Positions 19,396 to 29,204 of a DNA stretch of 64,000 bases are shown here, piece by piece. The stretch is taken from contig MPUH01000003.1 of NCBI GenBank assembly GCA_001970955.1, positions 124,001-188,000 on the forward strand, given 5' to 3'. The notes beneath the pieces are model-generated. The model made no database searches, was not told the origin of the DNA, and was given only the letters and a program-made list of their open reading frames with translations. Position numbers and translations under genes: made by a program. The first letter of the stretch is position 1. Each line of letters begins with the position of its first letter. This stretch comes from Stentor coeruleus. Taxonomy: Eukaryota; Ciliophora; Heterotrichea; Heterotrichida; Stentoridae.

Positions 19396-21423
19396 TTACT
19401 TTAAATTAAATCTAATATTTTTTCCTTCAACCTTTATCGTATTTTTATAGTAGCCAGATTTACGATATGCCCAAGTAAAATTAATCCCAGTAAAAACCGA
19501 AGCTATAACCAAAAATGCACATAAAGTAATATGACTAAGTATAAATGAAGATGATTTGTTGGGATTAGAAAATCCTGAATACCTTTTTATTACTTCAGTT
19601 AAAAGAAGAGCTGATAAACAATTTATAGAAATTATGGCTACCCAAGCAAAAGCGTTTATACCTTCATTGGCAATAACATTTTCATTGCTTCCTGTTATTT
19701 GGGCTATACCAGTGTTAAGCAAATCTCCTGCAATTTTATATTTAAATAGCGCAACTTTATCATTTTTTGTAGCCAAAGTATTATAAAATCTAAGAAAATC
19801 GTTTACATATTGATCGTCTAAGCTGCGCATAAAAAATATGTCAAGTTCATTTATTAATTCTGAGTTTTTGTGCATAAGATTGCCTGTAAAACGATTGACT
19901 CTCTCAATAAAAGATTTTGAAATCTCATAAGATTCTCTATTATTTTTTTCTATTTTGCTAATATTGCATTTTTCAGGATTAGAATCGAAATCATCTAGTA
20001 GTCCCAGATATCTCTTTATAAAAAGTTTTCTTATATTCCGTAAATCATTTATTTCACTATTTTCAGATGAAATTTTCCTGAATAAAGATTGGCTCATAAA
20101 AATTTGAAAAATTGATGGAAGTCTTGCAATGTAATTTTCTAAAAAAATTTTATATTCATAACTCAATTCAGTCTTTTTTTTTATTGAATCAAGATATTGA
20201 TCTAAATTTTCATAGCGACGAAGTGATTTGAAATTTTCAACAATATTATTTTTTGTTCGCAACGAGCGTTCATTGATATGCAATTTCATATATATATCGC
20301 AGTCAACCTTTTTAATATTCCACTTATCATCTACCTGTATTCTATTTTCATTTCTTTTAAAGTATACAATAAGGTCTATAAATTTATTGTTTAATGATAT
20401 ATTTTCAGTCCACCAGTCATTAATGCAAATACTTTCTAAACGAATATTATCATTTCTTTCATCAAAATTTTCCGATAATGGGCTTATAAAGTCTTCATCA
20501 TCATATTCATTTGAAATAGTAAGTATTAATTTCTCACCATTAATCACAAAATTCACCTTTTCTGAAAAAATAATAGTAGGTTGATGGCCTCGAAGAGTTA
20601 TTAAACGAGATTCATGTTCTTTAACTTTTATAATAACCGTAGGAGAATTGATTATCAATTTTTCTCCTCGGTAATCGATATCTCTATCTATTATTAAAAT
20701 TTTATCACTTTCAAATGTCCTAGCTTCAACATAAGAATTCAAATTCGATGGTAAATCAGAAAGAAATATCATATCAGAACTTTTACAATTGTATATTGAT
20801 TTTTCACTTAATTCAGAGATTTTTGATTTGAGGCTAAGTTTAAAATTTTGTCCACACAATGGAGTTGTTCCCATCATATTAAAGATGCTATTTATATTAT
20901 CTTGATACATATTCTTATCGAATGATGATATTTTAATTGTCCTGTTTTTAATTCCTTCTATTAAAAAATTATGTTCATTTGGAAAACAACATTTTAAAAT
21001 TTGCGGTAGTCCGTTAATGAATTTTGGACTACTATTTGTAGCAATTATATGTATTCCACAAGCACAATCTGGTGTTAAGCCTAAGATTTGAATAATTTCA
21101 TTGCAATAGTTGTAAAATTGACTTGACCTTGATGTTTTTATAAAGGCTTCATCAAAAACTAGGATAAGTCTTAAATTATTTGCCTTTGGAATTTCTTGTA
21201 GATAAATAATAAGTGCCTCAAGTTGATTTGCATTTTCATAAGAGCTATCGATGCAAGGCAATATACAATCATTTTTATAATAAATTGCTTTTGACATCAC
21301 TTGCTCGCTAGGATGCTGAGAAAAAGATAGTTTGTTAGAAGGATAGTAAAGATCGCAGATTTCACTTTGACACGGCCCAATAATGAAATTTATCGGAGAT
21401 GAATAGTCTGGAGAAGATTCCAT
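19396..21423 (-). CDS. Array copy D, P-loop domain without GTPase motifs (pseudoGTPase)
   Basis: 675-aa intact paralogue of copy B with the same losses: Walker A is replaced by GPCQSEI and G3 by ILPCIDSS. The rest of the scaffold is kept: LRLILVFDEAFIK, GIHIIATNSSPKFINGLP, LESICINDWWTENIS, LPSIFQIFMSQSLF, IRKLFIKRYLGLL. The otherwise conserved YGITGDLSIYP becomes YKIAGDLLNTG, so this is the most diverged C-terminal region. Two hydrophobic segments (about 585-605 and 635-655) and the tail VEGKNIRFNLK follow. It is the first gene of the array in the transcription direction. The frame is fully open over 2 kb, so it is under selection or very young; its divergence from B argues for selection. Confidence 0.75.
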   Translation of the reverse strand: MESSPDYSSPINFIIGPCQSEICDLYYPSNKLSFSQHPSEQVMSKAIYYKNDCILPCIDSSYENANQLEALIIYLQEIPKANNLRLILVFDEAFIKTSRSSQFYNYCNEIIQILGLTPDCACGIHIIATNSSPKFINGLPQILKCCFPNEHNFLIEGIKNRTIKISSFDKNMYQDNINSIFNMMGTTPLCGQNFKLSLKSKISELSEKSIYNCKSSDMIFLSDLPSNLNSYVEARTFESDKILIIDRDIDYRGEKLIINSPTVIIKVKEHESRLITLRGHQPTIIFSEKVNFVINGEKLILTISNEYDDEDFISPLSENFDERNDNIRLESICINDWWTENISLNNKFIDLIVYFKRNENRIQVDDKWNIKKVDCDIYMKLHINERSLRTKNNIVENFKSLRRYENLDQYLDSIKKKTELSYEYKIFLENYIARLPSIFQIFMSQSLFRKISSENSEINDLRNIRKLFIKRYLGLLDDFDSNPEKCNISKIEKNNRESYEISKSFIERVNRFTGNLMHKNSELINELDIFFMRSLDDQYVNDFLRFYNTLATKNDKVALFKYKIAGDLLNTGIAQITGSNENVIANEGINAFAWVAIISINCLSALLLTEVIKRYSGFSNPNKSSSFILSHITLCAFLVIASVFTGINFTWAYRKSGYYKNTIKVEGKNIRFNLK

Positions 21424-21480
21424 AATATTTTTATAATGTCTGCAATTTTTTGAATATCATATTTACAAAAAAAATGAAGG
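21424..21480 (-). promoter_or_regulatory. Conserved upstream block of array copy D
   Basis: TTCATTTTTTTTGTAAATAT, then GATATTCAAAAAATTG, then CAGACATTATAAAAATATT before ATG. It matches the copy B block over about 50 bp with a few changes. Confidence 0.6.
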
Positions 21481-22483
21481 ATATTTAGGCCAGCAAATAA
21501 GTTTTGAAAAGACTTAAGGGAGCATTTATTTGCTATAGAATGCATGTTTTCTAGTCATAATCAACTTTTATTAACAGATAATAAATTACTCAATGCAAGC
21601 AAAAAATAGATTGCATAAAAGTTATAATTTTAATCTTAATTCAACTACAGACAGGATTTACACAGTAAATTTAGTTTTCAAGCATATCTAACTAATCTTA
21701 ATTTTTAAATTAAAGAAATTTTACTATAGTAAACCCTTTTATTCTAAATTTAAATATGAAATTTTTTTCATTGTTTATTTGATAATTGTTTTGGTTTTCC
21801 TTGTGCTTGCATTATTCTCTTCTCACTTCCACTTTTTTTACTCTTCTAAAGATTTCTTCTTACTTTTAATATTATTTAATTATTTCTTGTAATCATTTTT
21901 GGAAAAAATTGATTTATTCATTCTCCTACATAAATAAATGCGTCGAAGTGAGAATAGAATTTATTTTTGATATCTAAGTAATATTTTCCTAATAATTTCT
22001 CTGAAATGTGTTAAAAAACTTAAAAAGTTGTAAAATCTTGGATTTTAAATTTTACTTTTCTTTATACCCTTTTAAAATTCTGTTTTATGCAGCTTAATAT
22101 CTAGAAAATAGTTAAAATTATATTTAATACTTATATAGTCTTTTTAAATCTTCAAGCAATAAAAAAAGCATTATAAATTATAATTATAATTTTTTACAAC
22201 TACATCACTATAAATTACATAAGATTATTAAGTGATAAAAAAATCTTTTAACCTATGAATATTCTAAAATATATTAAGCAATTAATCTCTTTATATTCTT
22301 TATACTTTTATATAATTTAATGGAAGTTATAATATTACAATATACTGAATAGCTAATAAGCCTAATATATTTTAAATTTATTAATTGACAAATAGTTTTC
22401 AATTGTTTGGTTGCTTAAAGTTATAATTTATTAGACAAAAACATATAAATATCCGATTCAGTATCATAATACATAAAAAAAAA
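21481..22483. other. Intergenic, no gene seen
   Basis: About 1 kb of AT-rich sequence between the array and the tRNA gene. No gene or repeat was recognised. Confidence 0.5.
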
Positions 22484-22564
22484 CGACAGCAGTAGGATTC
22501 GAACCTACGCGGGAAATCCCAATAGATTTCTAGTCTATCGCCTTAACCACTCGGCCATGCTGTC
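22484..22564 (-). tRNA. tRNA-Ser, anticodon AGA
   Basis: The minus strand folds as a complete class II tRNA with a long variable arm. The acceptor stem pairs GACAGCA with TGCTGTC, followed by discriminator G as in serine tRNAs. The A box is TGGCCGAGTGG, the anticodon arm is ATAGACTAGAAATCTAT with anticodon AGA (decoding UCN after inosine modification), the variable arm follows, and the B box is GGTTCGAATCC. There is no intron and no encoded CCA. A run of eight T directly downstream (22476-22483 region) is a good RNA polymerase III terminator. Confidence 0.97.
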
Positions 22565-23006
22565 TTCCACAGCTCTCTAACTTTATTTTATATATATACA
22601 AGCAATACTTCCATCATACCTTTTCCTATAATTTTTAGATTTTTCGCAAAAAAATTTCATATCTAGCCTAAAGACTGGACTAAAATAGGACCTACCCATT
22701 AAACGAAGAGCTACAAAATCTTAAAACAATAAAAGACTTTAGAAACTAAGAAAATGAACTCAAAACAAAATCAGCAACTTATTCCACAAATAGAAAACTA
22801 TATCAATAAGAAAAGATGCTAAATTATTCAAACTTAACTCAAACTTCAGTGAAAACATCAAAAACTTTAAAGATAACAAAATTTAAGCTCTAATCCTAGA
22901 GCCTAACGTAGATAGAATCAAAATTTCCAAGTTAAAACTAAATCGAACTAAGCAAGCAGAACAAAAAATAACTTAAGTGGAATTTTGGCTACTTAATAAT
23001 CCAAGT
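22565..23006. other. Intergenic, no gene seen
   Basis: AT-rich spacer with scattered short frames. It contains the upstream side of the tRNA and the 3' flank of the PP4R3 gene. Confidence 0.5.
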
Positions 23007-24911
23007 CTATTCACTTCTTTTCGGTTTTTTTTCAGGTTTAGCAAAATATTCGCTTTGTGGTCTCTTGCCTAACACCAAATCGCCTCCAGCATTCGCATCA
23101 ATTCTTTGATTATTTTCATCAAAAGCTAGAAACTCGCTATAATCAGCTTCTAAATCAGTAAATTTTTCTTGAGCAGTCAAATCAAAAGATATCGTCCTGG
23201 ACCTTCTGACCTCAATAGGAGTTAGCCTTTTATCACTAGCGAAAATCTTCCCAATCTCAGGGAAATCATAATCATTCAACATGTTTTTAACATAATCTAT
23301 CAGTAGCCAATGATCATTTTTTTTAATATCATTAAAAAAAGAAAGTATACAAGAAAAAAGTACACCTTCTTTATTATGAACACTAGTAAAAGTATCTAAA
23401 ATAACAGTGATTGTTTCAGATTTTATCATGATATTAATCAAAAAAGAATCTTTCCTTACCAATATAGCCTTCAGAGTTTTTATCGCTGAAATTTTCAATG
23501 CAGCAATTGAGTCTTTGATTATAAGATTTACAAGATTAATAACATTGTTGGTAATAAAAAAGTATCTTATTGTAAAACTGTCATTTAACAAACAGTGAGA
23601 AATAATTGATAGGATTTCATGTACTGAATCATAAGAATCAGAGGTTATAATATTTACGTTGATTAGTGGTAAATATGATAATATTACATCGTCATATAAA
23701 GATTTGAAAAAAATTGGATAAATGGCGAAGTTTTGAGATTGCATGAGGAGTTTTAAAAGTTCAGATGTTTTTTGCATGCTTTCTATGTCGCTGATTATGG
23801 AGTCTTTAAGTATTTGTATATAGAGTTTTTCTGATAAGTCGGTAAAAGAGTCTATAACAAGTTTTGGGGATAGTAAGGCTATACAGTAAAATGCTTCTAA
23901 AATGACTCTGCGGATTTTGACTTGGTCACTGTGCTCGAACTGCCACTTTTTCTGCAAAGTTTTGAGAATTCCGTCGTTTTTTAAGGCTTCGTAAAAGGAA
24001 CCTCTGCTGTTGTCGTTTATGAATTTGGAAAAATGCAAGGCTTCGCTTAGAAGCAGGTAACCGCTAAGATTGTTTTCTGAAAGACTAAGGAGGAGGCTTG
24101 AACGAGCTTCGGCAAGGTTTACGAAATACATGATAATGTCATTCCAGAGCTTTATTTGGAAATTCCATAGTATTTGTATTGTCGGGTCTTTAAAGCTCCT
24201 CGACATCAACGCTTCTTTCAAACACAAAACCCTATGTGCTAAATTCACCAAGTCTAAAAATTTCTTATCCGTGATCTTGAGGAAGTTATTAAACTTGACT
24301 TCCTCAGCAAAATAATTGGGAAAATTCTGCTTAAATGAAATCTCACTATCAAACTCCAGTACCTTAAACACAGCAACATAACTTTCACTCAACAACAACC
24401 CTTCATAAACATTAATTTTCCCCAAATTGATCAGAATCTTATACACTTCAAAAAACTTTTTCATGCATTCCTGGTTTTCAATATTCTCTAAGACATTCTT
24501 ATTAAGTTCTTCCAGCCAATCCCCAGTCAAATCCTTAATATCCAAGGTGCAGTTCAAAAACTCAACAATTTTATCAAGATTCTCTTCTATTGGTGGCAAA
24601 AACTTCCCTTTACTCCCTTTAGCAATTCTGTGGATTTCACAAAAGCTATTCCAAAACATTTCTGCTCCTTCTATTTGCTGAAAACTAAGCGCATAGTTAT
24701 TAAGTACTGAATCAGTCCAACATAATATCGTCTCGCTCTGTCTATGTGGTGTGATATCTTCAATGACAAAACTATTAGCAAGTTCAAAAGTATCTTCATT
24801 ATGGATTTCTAGTACTTTCTGGGTGATTGATGCAAGGCCAATACCTCTATCAATCCACTGTCCAACATCATCAAGCAAAAACAGTTTAACTCGAGATCCC
24901 GTTTCGTTCAT
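23007..24911 (-). CDS. PP4R3/SMEK regulatory subunit of protein phosphatase 4
   Basis: Homologue of SMEK/PPP4R3, which targets the PP4 catalytic subunit to substrates in DNA repair and cell-cycle exit. The N-terminal EVH1/PH-like domain is clear: SRVKLFLLDDVGQWIDRG (matching the family VKVYxLNxDxQWDDRGTG), then TILCWTDSVLNNYALSFQ. An Armadillo/HEAT-like helical region with the SMEK core (about 190-560) follows, then a charged tail with a basic end (KRPQ, KPEKKPKR) that may be a nuclear signal. The open frame extends 20 codons upstream to 24971, but MNETGSRVKLF fits the family start. This leaves 78 nt to the stop of importin-beta on the same strand. Confidence 0.85.
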   Translation of the reverse strand: MNETGSRVKLFLLDDVGQWIDRGIGLASITQKVLEIHNEDTFELANSFVIEDITPHRQSETILCWTDSVLNNYALSFQQIEGAEMFWNSFCEIHRIAKGSKGKFLPPIEENLDKIVEFLNCTLDIKDLTGDWLEELNKNVLENIENQECMKKFFEVYKILINLGKINVYEGLLLSESYVAVFKVLEFDSEISFKQNFPNYFAEEVKFNNFLKITDKKFLDLVNLAHRVLCLKEALMSRSFKDPTIQILWNFQIKLWNDIIMYFVNLAEARSSLLLSLSENNLSGYLLLSEALHFSKFINDNSRGSFYEALKNDGILKTLQKKWQFEHSDQVKIRRVILEAFYCIALLSPKLVIDSFTDLSEKLYIQILKDSIISDIESMQKTSELLKLLMQSQNFAIYPIFFKSLYDDVILSYLPLINVNIITSDSYDSVHEILSIISHCLLNDSFTIRYFFITNNVINLVNLIIKDSIAALKISAIKTLKAILVRKDSFLINIMIKSETITVILDTFTSVHNKEGVLFSCILSFFNDIKKNDHWLLIDYVKNMLNDYDFPEIGKIFASDKRLTPIEVRRSRTISFDLTAQEKFTDLEADYSEFLAFDENNQRIDANAGGDLVLGKRPQSEYFAKPEKKPKRSE

Positions 24912-24989
24912 TTTGAGTATCTTAGTAGTTATAATGCCTTTCTTTAATTCTATTATAGAATTTCTAATCAAGATGTATCCATTTATCGC

Positions 24990-27497
24990 TTAGATGCTAT
25001 TAAGAAAGCTGTTTCCTCTAACTGCTAAGTCCCGGAGGACAAAGTTCCCTGATGTCCGGTACCTCTGCAAATAAGTTTGGACTGCAGGGACTTTAAGAAT
25101 TTCTCTGAGCCTGCTACCGTAGAATCTGCAAAGGTCACAGATTATCCCTAAAGTGCATCGGTGGATGATCGACCTAGGCCTAAACTTGTCTTGAGATACT
25201 TGCATACAATAATTCATTATTTCTGGGGCAAGTTGGATAACTACTTCTGCGTAACTCGCTAAACCTTGGACAAAGTTCTCGTAGAACTCAATTATTGCTT
25301 CTCGAAGATCACGTAAATACTCGTAAAGGTCAGGATTTTCTTCTTCTTTTACTATAGACAGACTTGCTGTTGCAGCATCTCTAATTAGACTTATTAGATC
25401 ATTTAGGAATGGTCCTGTGCTTTCTTTACATGCAGCAACAACATCACATAAACTGCTTATGCTTTGAACTTTTACTTTAGCGTATGTTTTATCACTACGC
25501 AAATTAGCCATTAAAGGCTGCATGAAATCAGCGACAAAGGTCTTTGTTAAATCTCCTAGAGCTCGGGCGATATCTCCAATAAGCATAGTTACAGCATTAC
25601 ACAAAGCTTCAGAATCTTGTTTTTGCAATGTAAAAGATATAAACGGACCTACTGCTGGGAGGAAATTTACAAACCGCTCATTAAGATTTCCTGCTAAAGA
25701 CCCAATTGCCATAATCCCTTCTTCAACTACCCCATTGCGAGTGTTAAAAACTTCAGTTAGCGCTTCAATAAAAGTTTTGGCTTGATCTTCACTAATATAC
25801 CCTGGCCTTGCTCTACTAAAAGAAGCACTAAGGACATCAAATAATGAGTTTTGTAACAAATCATGACTTGGTGATGAAGAATGTTGCTTGAGGAGGATAA
25901 TGAAATTAGTAATATTTTGTTCGATATATAAGACACAATCTTCTGAACATTTTTGTATAAGGGTACTTAAAGCCATAAATGCAGCAAGTTGAAGGTTATT
26001 TTCTTGATGTGTAGAATCGTTTCTCATAGCTGATTTGATAAGCCCACTAAACACGTGCTCAAAAACTCCAATTTTGAAAAGTTTGATTTCTGTAGATTTT
26101 TCTATTAAGTTGATTAGAGCCCAACAAACGTGACAAGCGATCTTTGGGCTTTGGTTAAGAGCTTCGAGTAAAGCAGGGAGGACCTGATTGAAAGTTATTG
26201 GACTGGTCATGAGCTTGTATTGGCTTTTAGCCATTTTAGATAAGGTCCACGCTGCTGATTGTTTAAGAAATACATTCTCTTCTCTGAGTAGCTGGACTAT
26301 AACTGGGATACTTTTGCCGATAGGGGAGATTTTCATAGCTGAAGGACCTTCCAATACTGATCCAATAACCATAAGCGCAGCTTGTCTCATTTCCCATGCA
26401 CCTGACCCTATATTTTTTTCTATATATTCTAAGCATGGATCCATAACTTTGTCTTCAGTCACTTGTGCGAGAACAGTCAAAACTGATGCACAACCTTTGT
26501 TTATATCCCACTCATCCTCCTCACTATGCACTCTATGCATATTCTCTAATAATAACACAATCAAATCATTTACTGCAGCATTCAAATACCCTCTTGGTGG
26601 GAACTCAGGACTTGGTGACTCTTTTCTTTCAGCCTCAATATCCCCAAGACTATTCCACACTTCTAAAGCTAATAAAGCAACTTTTATTTCATCCTGTCTA
26701 ATTGCTTGAAAAGTTATTCTACCAAGTTCAGCAAGGAAACTCATAACATAATCATAGTAATGATTCACTACATCTAATAAAAGCTTAAAGCTTTCAATAC
26801 GTATTTGTTCATCAGGGTTTGTACAGCCTGATGATATCAACTGGATAATATATTCTCGTTCTTGTTGTACTTCGAAGTTCTTTTTGGCAAAACGCAAGGA
26901 GTTCCTAAAAGCTTTGAATGCTATAGTTTTAATATTGATATTAGATTCAGTTGGAGTCATACTCATGGCTATTGAAGAGATGATTGAGTTGACTTCTAGT
27001 GTATTAAGGATGCTAGAGTCTAGGCCATCACATATGTAACCTAAGGTGATTAAACTGGCTTCTTTAAAGGCCAGATTCTCATTACGTGCATTGGTTACTA
27101 GGATTTCAATGATTTCTCGCCAGTTGTTACGAGAAAGGTCCTGCTTGGCTATGCTTGAGACTGCTTGGGCTGCACTCAGACGGACTGATCTTTTGTCACA
27201 AGCAAGGGTACCTAAGGCATTTAAGCGGATTTCGTTTTTAGATTCGATAGTGACTTGGTCCCAGAAAGTTTTAAGGAAGTCTTCATTGTTTAAGTTTAGA
27301 AGGGTGTTTTTTAATAAGATCCCTGCTAGCTGCCGTGTTGCCTCAGAGATAGGCTCAGAGGCTAGGATTCGAGAAAGCTCTAGGCAAAATGTCTCGGGGC
27401 TTTTTTGCTTTTCTTGTTGAAGCAGCTGCTGAGAGTTTTGACGGGCCTGTTCTTCGATAGATAGAGCCTGTTCTAAAATCCCTGCTAAACTAGACAT
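24990..27497 (-). CDS. KPNB1: Importin-beta (karyopherin beta-1)
   Basis: Nuclear import receptor that carries importin-alpha/NLS cargo, or cargo directly, through nuclear pores under control of Ran. About 835 aa of HEAT repeats throughout. The N-terminal LAGILLKNTL, the acidic loop after HEAT 8 (HRVHSEEDEWDINKGCASVL) and QAALMVIGSVLEGPS are hallmark importin-beta1 segments, and length and order match the full-length family. I start at MSSLAGILEQALS (27497), which aligns with the family N-terminus; the frame itself opens 11 codons earlier at 27530. No intron. It shares the window with a Nup98-like nucleoporin at 38 kb. Confidence 0.93.
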   Translation of the reverse strand: MSSLAGILEQALSIEEQARQNSQQLLQQEKQKSPETFCLELSRILASEPISEATRQLAGILLKNTLLNLNNEDFLKTFWDQVTIESKNEIRLNALGTLACDKRSVRLSAAQAVSSIAKQDLSRNNWREIIEILVTNARNENLAFKEASLITLGYICDGLDSSILNTLEVNSIISSIAMSMTPTESNINIKTIAFKAFRNSLRFAKKNFEVQQEREYIIQLISSGCTNPDEQIRIESFKLLLDVVNHYYDYVMSFLAELGRITFQAIRQDEIKVALLALEVWNSLGDIEAERKESPSPEFPPRGYLNAAVNDLIVLLLENMHRVHSEEDEWDINKGCASVLTVLAQVTEDKVMDPCLEYIEKNIGSGAWEMRQAALMVIGSVLEGPSAMKISPIGKSIPVIVQLLREENVFLKQSAAWTLSKMAKSQYKLMTSPITFNQVLPALLEALNQSPKIACHVCWALINLIEKSTEIKLFKIGVFEHVFSGLIKSAMRNDSTHQENNLQLAAFMALSTLIQKCSEDCVLYIEQNITNFIILLKQHSSSPSHDLLQNSLFDVLSASFSRARPGYISEDQAKTFIEALTEVFNTRNGVVEEGIMAIGSLAGNLNERFVNFLPAVGPFISFTLQKQDSEALCNAVTMLIGDIARALGDLTKTFVADFMQPLMANLRSDKTYAKVKVQSISSLCDVVAACKESTGPFLNDLISLIRDAATASLSIVKEEENPDLYEYLRDLREAIIEFYENFVQGLASYAEVVIQLAPEIMNYCMQVSQDKFRPRSIIHRCTLGIICDLCRFYGSRLREILKVPAVQTYLQRYRTSGNFVLRDLAVRGNSFLNSI

Positions 27498-27540
27498 TTT
27501 TACCATACTTAGATTCACGAAAATGGCCAATCCAAAATCT

Positions 27541-27964
27541 TAGTGTGTAGGAAATCAATAATCGCACTGTATATAAAATTCTAGAACTTCCAATTCTAAC
27601 CTTTTAATCAAAACATTAATATTAATATCAACACAAAAAACTATAAGTAATAGTTTCATAATATACAAAATACTATTCCCAACTTTAGAAAAATATAATA
27701 TTATATAAATATTAGATATAATCTATAAACCACTATCATCAATAATCTTATATTTAATAAACATACCTTTTTTTTCTCTTTATTATATGAAATTATATAA
27801 CCAGATACCAAATAAAGCATCACTCCTAAAAGATATAAACATATATAAATATATATAGACTAATTCATTTCAATTATATATAAATAATTTAGTTGTGAGT
27901 TTTTTATTATATTTAAACCCAAATTTTTGATAAATAAGAACTCTCCCACATTTTCAAATTTTAA
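27541..27964. other. Divergent intergenic region
   Basis: AT-rich spacer between the starts of importin-beta (minus) and the nucleotidyltransferase (plus). It must contain both promoters. No discrete element was recognised. Confidence 0.5.
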
Positions 27965-29204
27965 ATGGAAGATGAACTTGAGCAACACTTGCTTGAAGAA
28001 TTTGGGCCAAATCGTAAATCGCTTGAGGCTAGACTTGAAGTTGTGAAAGTTGTGAAGAAAAGCGTTCATGGAGCCTTTCCAAATGCAGCTATACAGATAG
28101 GAGAGTACGGCTCACTACCTTTAAGAACTTTTTTGAAAACCGGCGATATCGATATTACTATTATCACTCAAGAAATCCCATTTGTTGACTTTGCCCTGCA
28201 TATCCTCTCTAGGGTTAAACTGCAATTTGAATCCATACAAAGACAGCCTAGTAATTTGATCATAGAAGATATATCTTTGATTAATGCTGAAGTGCCAATT
28301 TTAAAACTGAAAATCAATCATATTTCTGCAGATATAACCGTAAACCAGATTAAAGCTCTTTCTGTAGTGTATATGTTTGAAGAACTCAACAAACTCATCC
28401 CTAAAAACTTGCTCAAACGGAGCATCATCCTTTGCAAAATCTGGGCCTGCTACTTCGGCCGAATCTTAGGAGGTATGTATGGTAACCTAACATCTTATGC
28501 TTTAGAAACCCTCGTGCTTTTTGTAATTAACACAATCCCTAACTCCCGTTCATCACCTATCAAAGTGCTTGAAGAAATGATCCGCTATTTCGCGGATTTT
28601 GACTGGGAAAACAATGTCATCACATTTTGCAGAGTGCTTTCTATTTCAGAATACATCTCTGTAATAACTCACAATAACGATCTTTACAAAGGTGCAACAG
28701 ATCTTCTGATTACTCCTAGCAAATTAGCTGAAATTAAATCTAGGTTGCAAAGTCCTAAGAATATGCATATTATGCTTTTAAAGCATGTGAATATACTTGA
28801 TCCTTTTGAAAACACTAACAATCTTGGGAAATCTGTGTCTGCAAATAATGGCAAAAGACTTAAGGAAATTTTCCGCATTTCTGCTGAAATTATTAGGGAA
28901 AATGGGATTAATGGGATTTTTCCTAATAAGTCTTTACTTCCAGCCGCGCAGGTTGTTATTAAGAATGTTCGCATGCCTTTGGTGATGACTCATAATAATG
29001 GGAGGGCTAATGAGAATTCTTATGTTGATGAGAAAGTGAATAATTATGAGATTTTTAAAAGCAGTTATAAGAAGTCACAAGAAAATTTCAGGAAAAGTTT
29101 TCGGAGTTTGTTGGCCAATCCACACAAAAATAGNAAGTTTTCGGAGTTTGTTGGCCAATCCACACAAAAATAGGATTAGAGATAAGAGAGAAATAGGTAA
29201 ATGA
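27965..29204 (+). CDS. TRF4/PAP-like nucleotidyltransferase
   Basis: Non-canonical poly(A)/oligo(U) polymerase-like enzyme of the DNA polymerase beta superfamily. The catalytic signature is present: IQIGEYGSLPLRTFLKTG with the GS motif, DIDITI with the two metal-binding Asp (about 58-62), and a third acidic position in SADITVN (about 121). The PAP/OAS1 substrate-binding helical domain follows (CKIWACYFGRILGGMYGNLTSYALETLVLF). The scaffold contains an artefact: an N at 29134 joins two identical 39-base copies. Collapsing that duplicate gives a C-terminus NPHKNRIRDKREIGK ending at a TGA at 29202-29204, instead of the end read through the second copy at 29173. Substrate and nucleotide preference cannot be told. 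Confidence 0.8.
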
